Shown: one piece after another, positions 42,809-50,638 of the stretch | How the letters are laid out: every line of letters begins with the position of its first letter | Numbering within the stretch: the first letter of the stretch is position 1 | Assembly: GCF_046156265.1 (NCBI RefSeq) | Contig: NZ_JAWDIR010000033.1 | Coordinates: 310,001-374,000, forward strand | Reading direction: 5' to 3' | From: CAMDHY01 sp046156265 | GTDB taxonomy: Bacteria > Pseudomonadota > Alphaproteobacteria > Rhizobiales > Segnochrobactraceae | Length of the DNA: 64,000 nt | Notes under the pieces: generated by a model | Seen by the model: only the letters and a program-made list of their open reading frames with translations | Told to the model about the DNA's origin: nothing | Databases searched by the model: none | Program-made: the position numbers and the translations under genes

Positions 42809-42826
42809 ACGAGAGAGACCGAGCCG

Positions 42827-43672
42827 TTGACCACGGACCCCTTCCGCACCCGCGACCACGTCGCCGACTTCGACGATAAGATCGTCGCCTACCGCGACCG
42901 CAGCGCGGCGACGCGGGCGCGGCTGCGCACCGTAACGGTGCGCACCGGCGACGCCGAGGGCGAGGCGCTCGACCTGTTCTTCCCCGGCCCCGACACCCAC
43001 GCAGGGGCGGGTGATGCGGCCCGGCCGGTGCACCTGTTCATCCACGGCGGCTACTGGCGGATGTTCTCGAAGGACGACTTCTCCTTCGTCGCCGACACCG
43101 TCACCGCGGCCGGCGCCATCGCCGCCGTGCTCGACTACGCGCTGATGCCGGCGGTGCGGCTTTCCGACATCGTCGGCCAGGTGCGGCGGGCGCGGCGGTG
43201 GATCGCCGACACCATCGCAGACCACGGCGGCGACCCGGCCCGCGTCACCGTCTCCGGCCACTCGGCCGGCGCGCATCTGGCGACCTTCCTGCTCACCGCC
43301 GACCAGCCGGACCCGGTCGCCGGTGCGCTCCTTCTCGGCGGCCTCTACGACCTCCGCCCGCTGCAGTCGTCCTTCCTAGAGCCCCTGATCGGCCTCACCG
43401 ACGACGAGGTCGCGACGCTCTCGCCGATCGACCACCGCCACAGCCCGGCCACCCGCGTGCGGGTGCTGTGGGGCGCCCGCGAGACGCCGCCGTTCCACGA
43501 GCAGGGGAGGGCCTTTGCTGGCCACCTTCGAGATCAGGGCGCGGATGTGGTCGCCGTGGCCCTCGCCGACGCCGATCACATGAGCAGCGCCCTCGATCTC
43601 GGCTCGCCGGAGACAGAGGCAGGTCGCCACCTCGTCGCGCTGATCGAAGGGGAGGGGGACCGTCAACCCTGA
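42827..43672 (+). CDS. alpha/beta hydrolase, arylformamidase-like
   Basis: 281 residues. The oxyanion motif FIHGGYWRMF (about 66-75) is characteristic of the kynurenine formamidase/esterase group, the nucleophile elbow is SGHSAGAHLATF, and the late histidine is in LADADHMSSA. The start is TTG following GAGAGAG; no ATG is near. It follows the alcohol dehydrogenase by 18 bases. No other tryptophan catabolic gene is present, so in this operon it more likely opens a lactone, ester or amide of the pathway substrate. Confidence 0.9.
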   Translation: MTTDPFRTRDHVADFDDKIVAYRDRSAATRARLRTVTVRTGDAEGEALDLFFPGPDTHAGAGDAARPVHLFIHGGYWRMFSKDDFSFVADTVTAAGAIAAVLDYALMPAVRLSDIVGQVRRARRWIADTIADHGGDPARVTVSGHSAGAHLATFLLTADQPDPVAGALLLGGLYDLRPLQSSFLEPLIGLTDDEVATLSPIDHRHSPATRVRVLWGARETPPFHEQGRAFAGHLRDQGADVVAVALADADHMSSALDLGSPETEAGRHLVALIEGEGDRQP

Positions 43673-43700
43673 CGGGCCGCGACCCTGCGGCGGACCGTTT

Positions 43701-44444
43701 CTACGGCCAGTCCGGCTCGGCGAGGGCGGCGAAGGCGGGCTTCGCGAACAGGTAGCCCTGCATCAGCCGCACGCCGAGATCGCGCAGGCAGCGGTACTCG
43801 CCGACAGTCTCGACGCCCTCGCAGATCACCGCGATCTCGAGATCGTGCAGCATCCGCAGCACGTTCGCGACGATCGCCCGCCGCGCCCGGTCGCGGTCGA
43901 CGTCGCGCACGAGGTCCATGTCGATCTTGACGAAGTCCGGCTGGAACCGGGCGAGCAGCCGCAGGCCCGAATAGCCGGAGCCGAAGTCGTCGATCGCCGT
44001 CTTGAAGCCGATCGCCCGGTAGGCGTTGAGGATGCCGAGCAGGTGCGCGGTGTCGACGCGCTCGGTCTCGGTGAACTCGAACAGGATGTTCTGCAGCGGA
44101 AAATTTGCCCGCCCGGCGGCGAGCAGCGTCTGGCGGATGCAGGCGCGCGGCTCGTAGACGGCGTTGGGCAGGAAGTTGATCGACAGCAGCGCGCCGTCGT
44201 CGGCGAGGCCGAGGCCGGCGGCGAGATCGATCGCCGTCGTCCGGCAGAGCTGGTCGAAGGCATAGCGGCTGTCGTCGGAGATCTGCGACAGCACGAAGCC
44301 GGCGCCCTCGCCCGCCGCGCCGCGCACCAGCGCCTCCTGGGCGAGGACCTTGCGTTCCACCACGTCGATGATCGGCTGGAAGGCCATCGAAATCGGCTGC
44401 TCGAACCGGGCACCGTCCCGGCACGCCTGACACCCACTCGCCAT
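43701..44444 (-). CDS. stand-alone EAL-domain cyclic-di-GMP phosphodiesterase
   Basis: 247 residues, one EAL domain after a short N-terminus with the cysteine pair CQACRDG. All catalytic elements are kept: EALVRG, asparagine in SINFLPNA, glutamate in FEFTETERV, AIDDFGSGYSG, lysine in FVKIDMDLV, ICEGVETVGEY and the glutamine of LMQGYLFAKP. So it should hydrolyse c-di-GMP. There is no GGDEF or PAS domain. The start chosen is the ATG at 44444; an open frame continues to 44522, and AAGGAG lies 20 bases ahead, so the exact start is uncertain. Why it sits amid catabolic genes is unclear. Confidence 0.9.
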   Translation of the reverse strand: MASGCQACRDGARFEQPISMAFQPIIDVVERKVLAQEALVRGAAGEGAGFVLSQISDDSRYAFDQLCRTTAIDLAAGLGLADDGALLSINFLPNAVYEPRACIRQTLLAAGRANFPLQNILFEFTETERVDTAHLLGILNAYRAIGFKTAIDDFGSGYSGLRLLARFQPDFVKIDMDLVRDVDRDRARRAIVANVLRMLHDLEIAVICEGVETVGEYRCLRDLGVRLMQGYLFAKPAFAALAEPDWP

Positions 44445-44544
44445 TCGCTCGAAACTTTCCGATCGCTCCTTCCACCCGCCACTCTTGGTACTGCCTGGGC
44501 TTGCTTGCGCCAAGATGCCCAACGAGCGGCTGTCCGCCGCCCCG

Positions 44545-45390
44545 TCAGGCGTCGAGGTGCGCCCGGATGTGTCGGTATCCGTCGCGGTAGACCGCTTCCG
44601 GGCTCTCCGACAGGTCGCGCCAGATCTTCGCCGCTGCGGCGAGGTCGGGCAGGGCGCGGCCGAAGGCCTCGATGGTCAGCCAGTCGTCGTAGCCGCTGGC
44701 GTGGATGGCGGCGAACGTCTCCGCCCACGGGATGTTGCCGCGCCCCGGTACGCCGCGGTCGTTCTCGGAAATGTGGATGTGGACGATGTCGGGCAGGTTG
44801 CGGGTGAAGGCGCCGATCGGATCGGCTTCCTCGATGTTGGCGTGGAAGGTGTCGTACATCGCCCGGATGTGCGGGTGGCCGATCTCGGCGAGGTGCTCCG
44901 ACAGCCCGTCCATGGTGTTGACGAGGTAGCACTCGAAGCGGTTGAGGGCCTCCAGCCCGACCGTCACCCCGCGCGCCGCGGCGTGGTCGCCGATGGCGCG
45001 CTGCACGTCGACCGAGCGGGCGAACTCCTCGGCCGTCGGCCCGGTGCCGGAGAAGTGGCCGAGGGTGGAGTGCAGCGGCCCGCACAACGTCTTCGCGCCG
45101 AGCGCCGCGGCGCAGTCGATCACCCGGCGCATATAGGCGACGCCTGCCGCCCGCGTGGCCGCATCGGCGCCGATGAGGTTGTTGGTCGGATCGCCCATGG
45201 CCGACACCGCGGTCCGCTCCAGGCCGATCTCGTCGAGGAGGTCTGCCGTGCGGCGATAGTCGTCGGGGCTGCCCTCGAAGATCGGGATCTCGACGCCGTC
45301 GAAGCCGGTCGCCTTGAGGTCGCGCAGGATCGCCTCGTGATCCCGCGTCACCCGCGTCGTCCACAGGAACATGCACATGCCGATCTTCAT
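44545..45390 (-). CDS. TIM-barrel sugar isomerase/epimerase (DTE/xylose isomerase-like), first
   Basis: 281 residues of the AP_endonuc_2/xylose isomerase-like barrel. Metal ligands can be read as glutamate in TVGLEALNRFECYL, aspartate/histidine in AMYDTFHANIEE, histidine in IVHIHISENDRG and glutamate in WLTIEAFGRAL, the pattern of D-tagatose/D-psicose 3-epimerases and related enzymes. The N-terminus KIGMCMFLWTT also fits. It is transcribed away from a second barrel gene at 45786, with FadR-type operators in front of each. 3-Epimerisation or aldose-ketose isomerisation of a sugar is likely; the sugar is unknown. Confidence 0.88.
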   Translation of the reverse strand: MKIGMCMFLWTTRVTRDHEAILRDLKATGFDGVEIPIFEGSPDDYRRTADLLDEIGLERTAVSAMGDPTNNLIGADAATRAAGVAYMRRVIDCAAALGAKTLCGPLHSTLGHFSGTGPTAEEFARSVDVQRAIGDHAAARGVTVGLEALNRFECYLVNTMDGLSEHLAEIGHPHIRAMYDTFHANIEEADPIGAFTRNLPDIVHIHISENDRGVPGRGNIPWAETFAAIHASGYDDWLTIEAFGRALPDLAAAAKIWRDLSESPEAVYRDGYRHIRAHLDA

Positions 45391-45514
45391 GGCGGCTTTC
45401 CTCCCCGTGCCCCGCAGTCCGGCATCGTGCCGGCTGCGCCGCGCGCCGCCGGTTATCCGGTCGCTGCGGAAGCGTGAGCCAACCCGGTGAGAACGCGGGA
45501 CGGCCCGTCGCATC

Positions 45515-45544
45515 TGGTATGACCAAATGGACAGGAGGGGTCAA
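45515..45544 (-). promoter_or_regulatory. promoter with FadR-type GntR operator C
   Basis: Minus-strand TTGACC (45544-45539), a 17-base spacer and CATACC (45521-45516). The operator TGGTATGACCA (45515-45525) covers the -10 box, the classical position for a repressor. It lies about 125 bases before the first epimerase gene. The distance from TTGAC to the operator matches that of operator A within one base. Confidence 0.55.
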
Positions 45545-45646
45545 CGGGGATGCAGACTGCTAGTCGCTGGCAAGGCACGGAAAACTGCGATAAATTGTTT
45601 TAAATCAATGTCGTGATGCAGCAACGGGTCATCCCGTCCGCCCGCC

Positions 45647-45701
45647 TTGCACCATGATCACGAATGGGCTAGAGCTTCCACCAACGGGTTTGGTCGCACC
45701 A
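45647..45701 (+). promoter_or_regulatory. promoter with FadR-type GntR operator D
   Basis: TTGCAC (45647-45652), a 17-base spacer and TAGAGC (45670-45675) is a possible promoter. The operator TGGTCGCACCA (45691-45701) lies 15 bases beyond the -10, around the start of transcription. The second epimerase gene begins at 45786, 84 bases after the operator. Confidence 0.5.
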
Positions 45702-45785
45702 GTTGACCGTCGCGTTCGCGACCAGAAAAACCATCCGACGGCCTGCGGGCCCACCCACGATCGGTTCTCGGGAGGAATCGGGCAG

Positions 45786-46673
45786 ATGCATCTTTCCACG
45801 CACAACTGGATGCGGGCGGAACCGCTCGAGATGACGCTGAAGCGCATCAAGAAGTTCGGCTACGAGTCGATCGAGATTTCCGGCGAGCCCGCCCAGTATG
45901 ACGTGAAGACCACCCGCGCGCTGCTGAAGGAGCACGGCATCCGCTGCTGGGGCGCCGTGACGCTGACGCTCGGCGAGCGCAACCTCGCCGCCCGGGACGA
46001 GGGCCAGCGGGCGCGCTCGGTCGACTATGTGAAGAGCGTCATCACCATGGTCTCCGAGCTCGAGGGCGAGATCATCACCCTCGTGCCGGCCACCGTCGGC
46101 AAGGTCGTTCCCGACGGCACCGAGGAGGAAGAGTGGAAGTGGGTGGTCGAGGCCACCAAGGAGTGCTTCGCCCACGGCAAGGCGAAAGGCGTCAAGATCG
46201 CCGTCGAGCCGCTCAACCGCTTCGAGACCTACCTGTTCAACCGCTGCGCCCAGGCGCTGGCGCTCGCCGACGCGGTGTCGCCGGAGTGCGGCGTCTGCCT
46301 CGACGCCTTCCACCTCAACATCGAGGAGGAGGACATGTACGAGGCGATCCGGCTCGCCGGGAAGCGCCTGTTCGACTTCCACGTCGCCGACAACAACCGC
46401 TTCGCCGCCGGCCTCGGCCATTTCGACTGGGCGAAGATCGTCGGCACGCTGAAGGAGATCGGCTACGACGGCGCGCTGACGAACGAGTTCGTCGCCCCCG
46501 TCGACCGCACCCCGGCGGCCAAGTATCCGCACATGGTCGAGCGCAACCCGGTCGACATCCCGCCCGAGCAGCTGAAGTTCATCCAGGACCACGGCTCGAG
46601 CCTGCTCACCGAGGAGTTCTACTCCGACCAGATGCGCATCACCGCCGAGACGATCCTGCCGCTCATCCGGTAG
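45786..46673 (+). CDS. TIM-barrel sugar isomerase/epimerase, second
   Basis: 295 residues, same superfamily as the gene at 44545 but clearly different. Ligand candidates are glutamate in KIAVEPLNRFETYL, aspartate and histidine in VCLDAFHLNIEEEDM, histidine in LFDFHVADNNRF and glutamate in ALTNEFVAPVD. A C-terminal extension (RNPVDIPPEQLKFIQDHG onward) is absent from the first gene. ATG lies 10 bases after GGAGG. First gene of the operon epimerase, enolase-superfamily enzyme, GntR, hydroxyacid dehydrogenase. Members of this fold include epimerases, dehydratases and decarboxylases of sugar acids. Confidence 0.88.
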   Translation: MHLSTHNWMRAEPLEMTLKRIKKFGYESIEISGEPAQYDVKTTRALLKEHGIRCWGAVTLTLGERNLAARDEGQRARSVDYVKSVITMVSELEGEIITLVPATVGKVVPDGTEEEEWKWVVEATKECFAHGKAKGVKIAVEPLNRFETYLFNRCAQALALADAVSPECGVCLDAFHLNIEEEDMYEAIRLAGKRLFDFHVADNNRFAAGLGHFDWAKIVGTLKEIGYDGALTNEFVAPVDRTPAAKYPHMVERNPVDIPPEQLKFIQDHGSSLLTEEFYSDQMRITAETILPLIR

Positions 46674-46676
46674 GCC

Positions 46677-46717
46677 GCGGGAACGACTTTGGGGGAAGCG
46701 ACTGGGCGGGAACGACT
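46677..46717 (+). repeat. short direct repeat after the second epimerase gene
   Basis: GCGGGAACGACT occurs at 46677-46688 and 46706-46717, exactly 29 bases apart, with a degenerate copy (GGGAAGCGACT) between. It lies in the 128-base gap before the enolase-superfamily gene. Function unknown. Confidence 0.5.
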
Positions 46718-46801
46718 GGGGCAGGACCGCGACCATGCAGGCAACAGCCACCGACCACCGCCGCGCCGGACTCCCGGCGCGGGCCACGCGCGGGCTCTGA
46801 G

Positions 46802-47971
46802 ATGCGCATCACCTCGGTCCAGGCATGGTGGGTCCGCATCCCCATCGAGGCGAGCCGCCAGCACCGCAGCGACTTCGGCCGACTCACCACCTTCGACGCG
46901 GCGATCCTGCGCATCGAGACCGACGACGGCCTCGTCGGCTGGGGCGAGGGCAAGAACGCTGCCGGCAGCGCCGGCACCTATGCGGCACTCGTCCACATGC
47001 TCAACCACGAGGTCGCGCCGCGCCTGATCGGGCGCGATCCCGCCGACATCGTGCAGATCTGGGAGATGCTCTACAACGGCGTGCGGTCCGAGACGGCCGC
47101 GCTCTCCGGCCACGCGATGCCGGAACTGTCGCGCCGCGGCCTCTCGGTGGCGGCGATCAGCGCCGTCGACATCGCCCTCTGGGACATCCTCGGCAAGTCG
47201 CTCGGCCAGCCGGTCTGGCGCCTGCTCGGCGGCCGCAAGGCCGACCGCCTGCCGGCCTACGCCTCCGGCGGCTGGGCCCCGGCCGAGACGATCGGCGAGC
47301 AGCTGAAGTCCTACATCGCCGCCGGCGGCTTCCGCTCGGTGAAGATGCGCGTCGGCGCCATGGACGGCGCGCCGCACGTCTCCGCTGCCCGCGTCAAGGC
47401 TGCCCGTGCCGCGCTCGGGCCGGACGTCGAGCTGATGGTCGACGCCCACGGCACCTACACCGTCGCCGGCGCCAAGCGCTTCCTGCACCTCGTCGCCGAC
47501 TGCGACCTGGCCTGGTTCGAGGAGCCGGTGATCGCCGACGACAAGGCCGGCATGGCCGAGGTGCGCGCCGCCGGCTGCGTGCCGATCGCCGCGGGCGAGT
47601 CCGAGGCGACGCGCTTCGCCTTCCGCGATCTCGCGTTGCTGAAGGCGGTCGACGTCTTCCAGCCCGACCCCGCCTTCTGTGGCGGCATCACCGAGGCGAT
47701 GCGCATCGGCGCGCTGGCGAGCGCCTTCAACCTCCGGCTCTCACCCCATCTCTGGGCCGGTGCGCCTTGCTTCTTCGCGGGCCTGCATGTATGCGCGGCC
47801 TCTCCGGCGAGCTTCGTGATCGAGTACTCGCTGGGCGCCAATCCCATGATCCACGACCTTGTCGAGGACGATGTTTCGGCGAAGGACGGCATGATCGCCA
47901 TCCCGGACGGGCCCGGCCTCGGCTTCACCATCGCGGAGAGCTTCCTGGAGGCGCACGCGCAGAGGAGCTGA
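46802..47971 (+). CDS. enolase-superfamily enzyme, mandelate racemase/muconate lactonizing type
   Basis: 389 residues. N-terminal capping domain (about 1-125), then the barrel. The base on the second strand is in RSVKMRVGAMDG (K-x-R), the three metal ligands are aspartate in LMVDAHGTYT, glutamate in WFEEPVIADD and glutamate in AAGESEATRF, and the His-Asp dyad is suggested by FQPDPAFCGG and RLSPHLWAGAP. This is the mandelate racemase-subgroup layout, most often dehydration of a sugar acid (for example gluconate, galactonate or arabinonate types) to a 2-keto-3-deoxy acid. The precise acid cannot be told. GntR follows 3 bases later. Confidence 0.92.
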   Translation: MRITSVQAWWVRIPIEASRQHRSDFGRLTTFDAAILRIETDDGLVGWGEGKNAAGSAGTYAALVHMLNHEVAPRLIGRDPADIVQIWEMLYNGVRSETAALSGHAMPELSRRGLSVAAISAVDIALWDILGKSLGQPVWRLLGGRKADRLPAYASGGWAPAETIGEQLKSYIAAGGFRSVKMRVGAMDGAPHVSAARVKAARAALGPDVELMVDAHGTYTVAGAKRFLHLVADCDLAWFEEPVIADDKAGMAEVRAAGCVPIAAGESEATRFAFRDLALLKAVDVFQPDPAFCGGITEAMRIGALASAFNLRLSPHLWAGAPCFFAGLHVCAASPASFVIEYSLGANPMIHDLVEDDVSAKDGMIAIPDGPGLGFTIAESFLEAHAQRS

Positions 47972-47974
47972 GCC

Positions 47975-48721
47975 ATGAAGGAGAACAACCTCCTGCCGGA
48001 CCTCGCCGCGTATCTCTACGCGCAGTCGACGTCCGAGAGCGGCCGGCTTCCCTCCGAGCGGGAGCTCGCGGAGCACTTTTCCGTCAGCCGTGGCCAGATC
48101 CGCGAGGTGCTGGCGATCCTCGAGGCGATGCGCATCGTCGAGCGGCGCGCCAAGTCCGGCATCTACCTCACCACCAACCAGGCGAGCGTCGAGGCGATGG
48201 CGCTGTTCGCCCGTGCCGGCGTGCCGCTCGATCCGATCCAGATCTACGAGACGGTGGAGCTGCGCAAGATCCACGAGATCAAGGCGGCCGAGCTCGCCTG
48301 CTCGCGCGCCACCGAGGACAACTACGAGCGGCTGCGGGAGATCCTGCGCCTGTCGGAACAAAGGCTTGCCGCCGGCGAGGGCCTGGCGCGCCAGGACCGC
48401 GACTTCCACCTCGAGATCGTCCGCGCCACCCAGAACAGCGTCTTCCACAAGGTCTGCAGCGTCTACTACATGATGGGCGAGCACCGCCTGCCGGTCTATT
48501 TCGGCGACCTCGATCGCTCGCGGCGCAGCCACGCCGAGCACGTGCAGATCTTCGAGGCGCTGCTGCGCCGCGACGGCAACCTCGCCCAGGCGCTGATGAG
48601 CGCCCACCTGCAGGGGGCGGAGAGCTACTGGAAGGGTCTGATCGGCTCGGCGCAGGCCGAGGCCGCGGCGGCCGCAGCGGCGGCCACGCCGGTGGCGGCC
48701 CCGGCGCTGGCGCGGGCCTGA
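47975..48721 (+). CDS. GntR family transcriptional regulator (FadR subfamily, FCD), second
   Basis: 248 residues. The winged helix at about 8-70 reads LAAYLYAQSTSESGRLPSERELAEHFSVSRGQIREVLAILE, with the PSERELA and SRGQIREVL stretches of FadR-type proteins. The FCD domain has ARQDRDFHLEIVRATQNSVF and a late histidine in RRSHAEHVQIF for the effector metal. The last 25 residues are alanine-rich. It is embedded in the operon it probably controls. The TGGT-N3-ACCA sites upstream of four units of the island suit this subfamily, so it is the leading candidate for their regulator. Confidence 0.93.
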   Translation: MKENNLLPDLAAYLYAQSTSESGRLPSERELAEHFSVSRGQIREVLAILEAMRIVERRAKSGIYLTTNQASVEAMALFARAGVPLDPIQIYETVELRKIHEIKAAELACSRATEDNYERLREILRLSEQRLAAGEGLARQDRDFHLEIVRATQNSVFHKVCSVYYMMGEHRLPVYFGDLDRSRRSHAEHVQIFEALLRRDGNLAQALMSAHLQGAESYWKGLIGSAQAEAAAAAAAATPVAAPALARA

Positions 48722-48725
48722 ACCG

Positions 48726-49706
48726 ATGCCGCGCATCCTCTCGACCCACGCGCTGCACCCCCGCGCCGCGGCCATGCTGCAGGGCGCCGGCGACCTCGTC
48801 GTGGCGAGCGCGCCCGACCCCGAGACGCTGCGTCGTGAGGGGCGCGACGCCGACATCATCATCGTCCGTGCGCCGCTGCCCGAAGCGCTGTTCGCCGAGG
48901 CGCCCCACCTCCGGGCGGCGATCCGCCACGGCGCCGGGCTCGACATGATCCCGATCGAGGCGGCGACCCGCGCCGGCGTGCTCGTCGCGAACGTCCCGGC
49001 GGTGAACGCCATCACGGTGGCGGAGCACGTCTTCCTGGTGACGCTGGCGCTGCTGCGGCGCTTCCGGCAGGTCGACGGTGACCTGCGGTCTCGCGGCTGG
49101 GCCGCCGGCCGCGCCCACGCCGATCACGGCCGCGACCTCGCCGGCCGCACCTTGGGCATCGTCGGCATGGGCGCCGTCGGCCGCGCCATCGCCCGCATCG
49201 CGCAGCACGGCTTCGGGCTCGACGTGGCGGCCTTCACGCGAACGCCGGCAAACGTGCCGGAGGGGGTGCGGGCGCTCGACCTCGACGCGCTCGTTTCGAC
49301 CGCCGACGTGCTGGTGCTGTGCTGCCCGCTGACCCCCGAAACGCGCGGCCTGATCGGCCCCGAGCGCATCGCAGCAATGAAGCCCGGGGCGCTCCTCGTC
49401 AACGTCGCCCGCGGCCCGGTCGTCGACGAGGCCGCGCTCGTCGCGGCGCTGCAGGCCGGCCGCATCGGCGGCGCCGCCCTCGACGTCTTCGACACCCAGC
49501 CGCTGCCGAACGACCACCCGCTGCTGTCGCTCGAAAACGTCGTGCTGACACCGCACATGGCCGGCATCACCGAGGACTCGATGATGCGCATGGGCGCCGG
49601 CGCGGCCGAGGAGGCGATCCGCATCCTCGCGGGCCGGCTGCCGCTGAACCTCCGCAACCCCGAGGTCGAGGCGCGCTACCGCCAGCGCTGGCCGGCGCCG
49701 GCTTAA
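48726..49706 (+). CDS. D-isomer-specific 2-hydroxyacid dehydrogenase
   Basis: 326 residues. The Rossmann loop is LGIVGMGAVGRAIARIAQHGFG (about 140-161), the catalytic arginine is in VNVARGPVVDEAALV, the glutamate probably in the region of DTQPLPNDHPL, and the histidine in LTPHMAGITED. It reduces 2-keto acids or oxidises D-2-hydroxy acids with NAD(P). Last gene of the operon, 4 bases after GntR. It could act on the 2-keto acid expected from the dehydratase, or on glyoxylate or hydroxypyruvate formed by later cleavage. Confidence 0.93.
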   Translation: MPRILSTHALHPRAAAMLQGAGDLVVASAPDPETLRREGRDADIIIVRAPLPEALFAEAPHLRAAIRHGAGLDMIPIEAATRAGVLVANVPAVNAITVAEHVFLVTLALLRRFRQVDGDLRSRGWAAGRAHADHGRDLAGRTLGIVGMGAVGRAIARIAQHGFGLDVAAFTRTPANVPEGVRALDLDALVSTADVLVLCCPLTPETRGLIGPERIAAMKPGALLVNVARGPVVDEAALVAALQAGRIGGAALDVFDTQPLPNDHPLLSLENVVLTPHMAGITEDSMMRMGAGAAEEAIRILAGRLPLNLRNPEVEARYRQRWPAPA

Positions 49707-49821
49707 AATCTGCCACGGCAGTGCTGCCCCCTCTTCGCGTCCGCGAGCCGGCGCCTCCGGGATCTGCGCCCGTCGTGACCCACCGCCCACCCAGGCGCCG
49801 GGCCGGCCGCGACGGCCGCCC

Positions 49822-50283
49822 CTACTGCAGGGCGCGGGCGGCGATCGCGGCGAAGATGATGTCGAGTTCGGTCGCCACCGCGGCGAGCTCGGCGCCGCCT
49901 TCGTCGGCGTAAGGCGCGAACACGAAGGACGGCGTCTTGTAGGAGAGCGTCGAGCTGCCGTCCGGTCGCTCGGTCACGTAGAAGCGGATCGGCGCCTCGA
50001 TCATCGCCGCCTCGCTTGCTTGCAGCGCGCGGATCGCGAAGTCCGGCCGGAAGACGCCGACGACGCGATTGCCGGGTAGGGTCACGCCCCGGGCCGCGGC
50101 GGCCTCCGTCGGACCGGCCTCCGTGACGACGCCCATCTTCTCTGCGGCCACCGCCGCCTTCAGATCGGCGAGTAGGACCGAATAGCTCTTCGGGCTGTTG
50201 GCGACGAACCAGCCCGGCCGTGGCTCGAGGGCGAAGGCGGCGGTCGTGACGAGGATCATGGCGAGGGCGACCAGCATGGGCAT
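49822..50283 (-). CDS. exported DUF302 domain protein
   Basis: 153 residues. A signal peptide (MPMLVALAMILVTTAAFA, cleavage before LEPRPG) precedes a DUF302 domain (SYSVLLADLKAAVAAEKMGVV, NRVVGVFRPDFAIRAL, IEAPIRFYVTERPDGSSTLSY). DUF302 forms a small alpha/beta dimer of unknown activity and is often found with sulfur or redox genes. ATG is 6 bases after GGAG. It is divergent from the OsmC gene across 355 bases that contain an inverted repeat. Confidence 0.88.
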   Translation of the reverse strand: MPMLVALAMILVTTAAFALEPRPGWFVANSPKSYSVLLADLKAAVAAEKMGVVTEAGPTEAAAARGVTLPGNRVVGVFRPDFAIRALQASEAAMIEAPIRFYVTERPDGSSTLSYKTPSFVFAPYADEGGAELAAVATELDIIFAAIAARALQ

Positions 50284-50638
50284 TGATCTCTCCTGCAATC
50301 TGTAGCGGGCGCAAGGCCCGGAGTCCCGCGGCCTCGATCCGCCGCCGCCCGCTTGGGCAGCATACGGCCGATCGCGCCAGCGACCGACCGACGCCAGCGG
50401 CCTTCTCCACGAGCTGGGCGAGCACGACCACCCACACCGCCCGCCGGTCGGCAGGCTCCGATTGTCTTTTAGAGCGATTGCTCTAGAAAAGACCGCGGTC
50501 ACCGACGGTGGAACGATGGGTTTGCGCCGGGGCGCCGACCCCGGGTCCGGGCGCGCTCCCGCGAGCCCCCCGGTTCGCCGTCAGAGGCCGCCCGCGAGCG
50601 CGAACGCGCCGTCGAGATCAACAGGAGAGGAAACCACC
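50284..50638. other. 355-base divergent region between DUF302 and OsmC genes
   Basis: No gene seen. The notable element is the inverted repeat at 50465-50492 (TCTTTTAGAGC, GATT, GCTCTA, GA, AAAGA: TAGAGC/GCTCTA with TCTTT/AAAGA outside and a two-base bulge). It is markedly AT-richer than its surroundings and may be the operator of a redox regulator. Confidence 0.45.

Larger units (their letters stand above)
45391..45785. other. 395-base divergent control region of the two epimerase units
   Basis: No coding potential. It contains operator C (45515-45525) for the leftward gene, operator D (45691-45701) for the rightward operon, and a notably AT-rich patch between them (about 45583-45612, centred on AAATTGTTTTAAATCAAT) that may help both promoters. 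Confidence 0.65.

Noticed and set aside
42827..43672. Kynurenine formamidase (tryptophan catabolism)
   Set aside because: The HGGYW motif fits, but no tryptophan dioxygenase or kynureninase gene is near, and the operon context is sugar-like.
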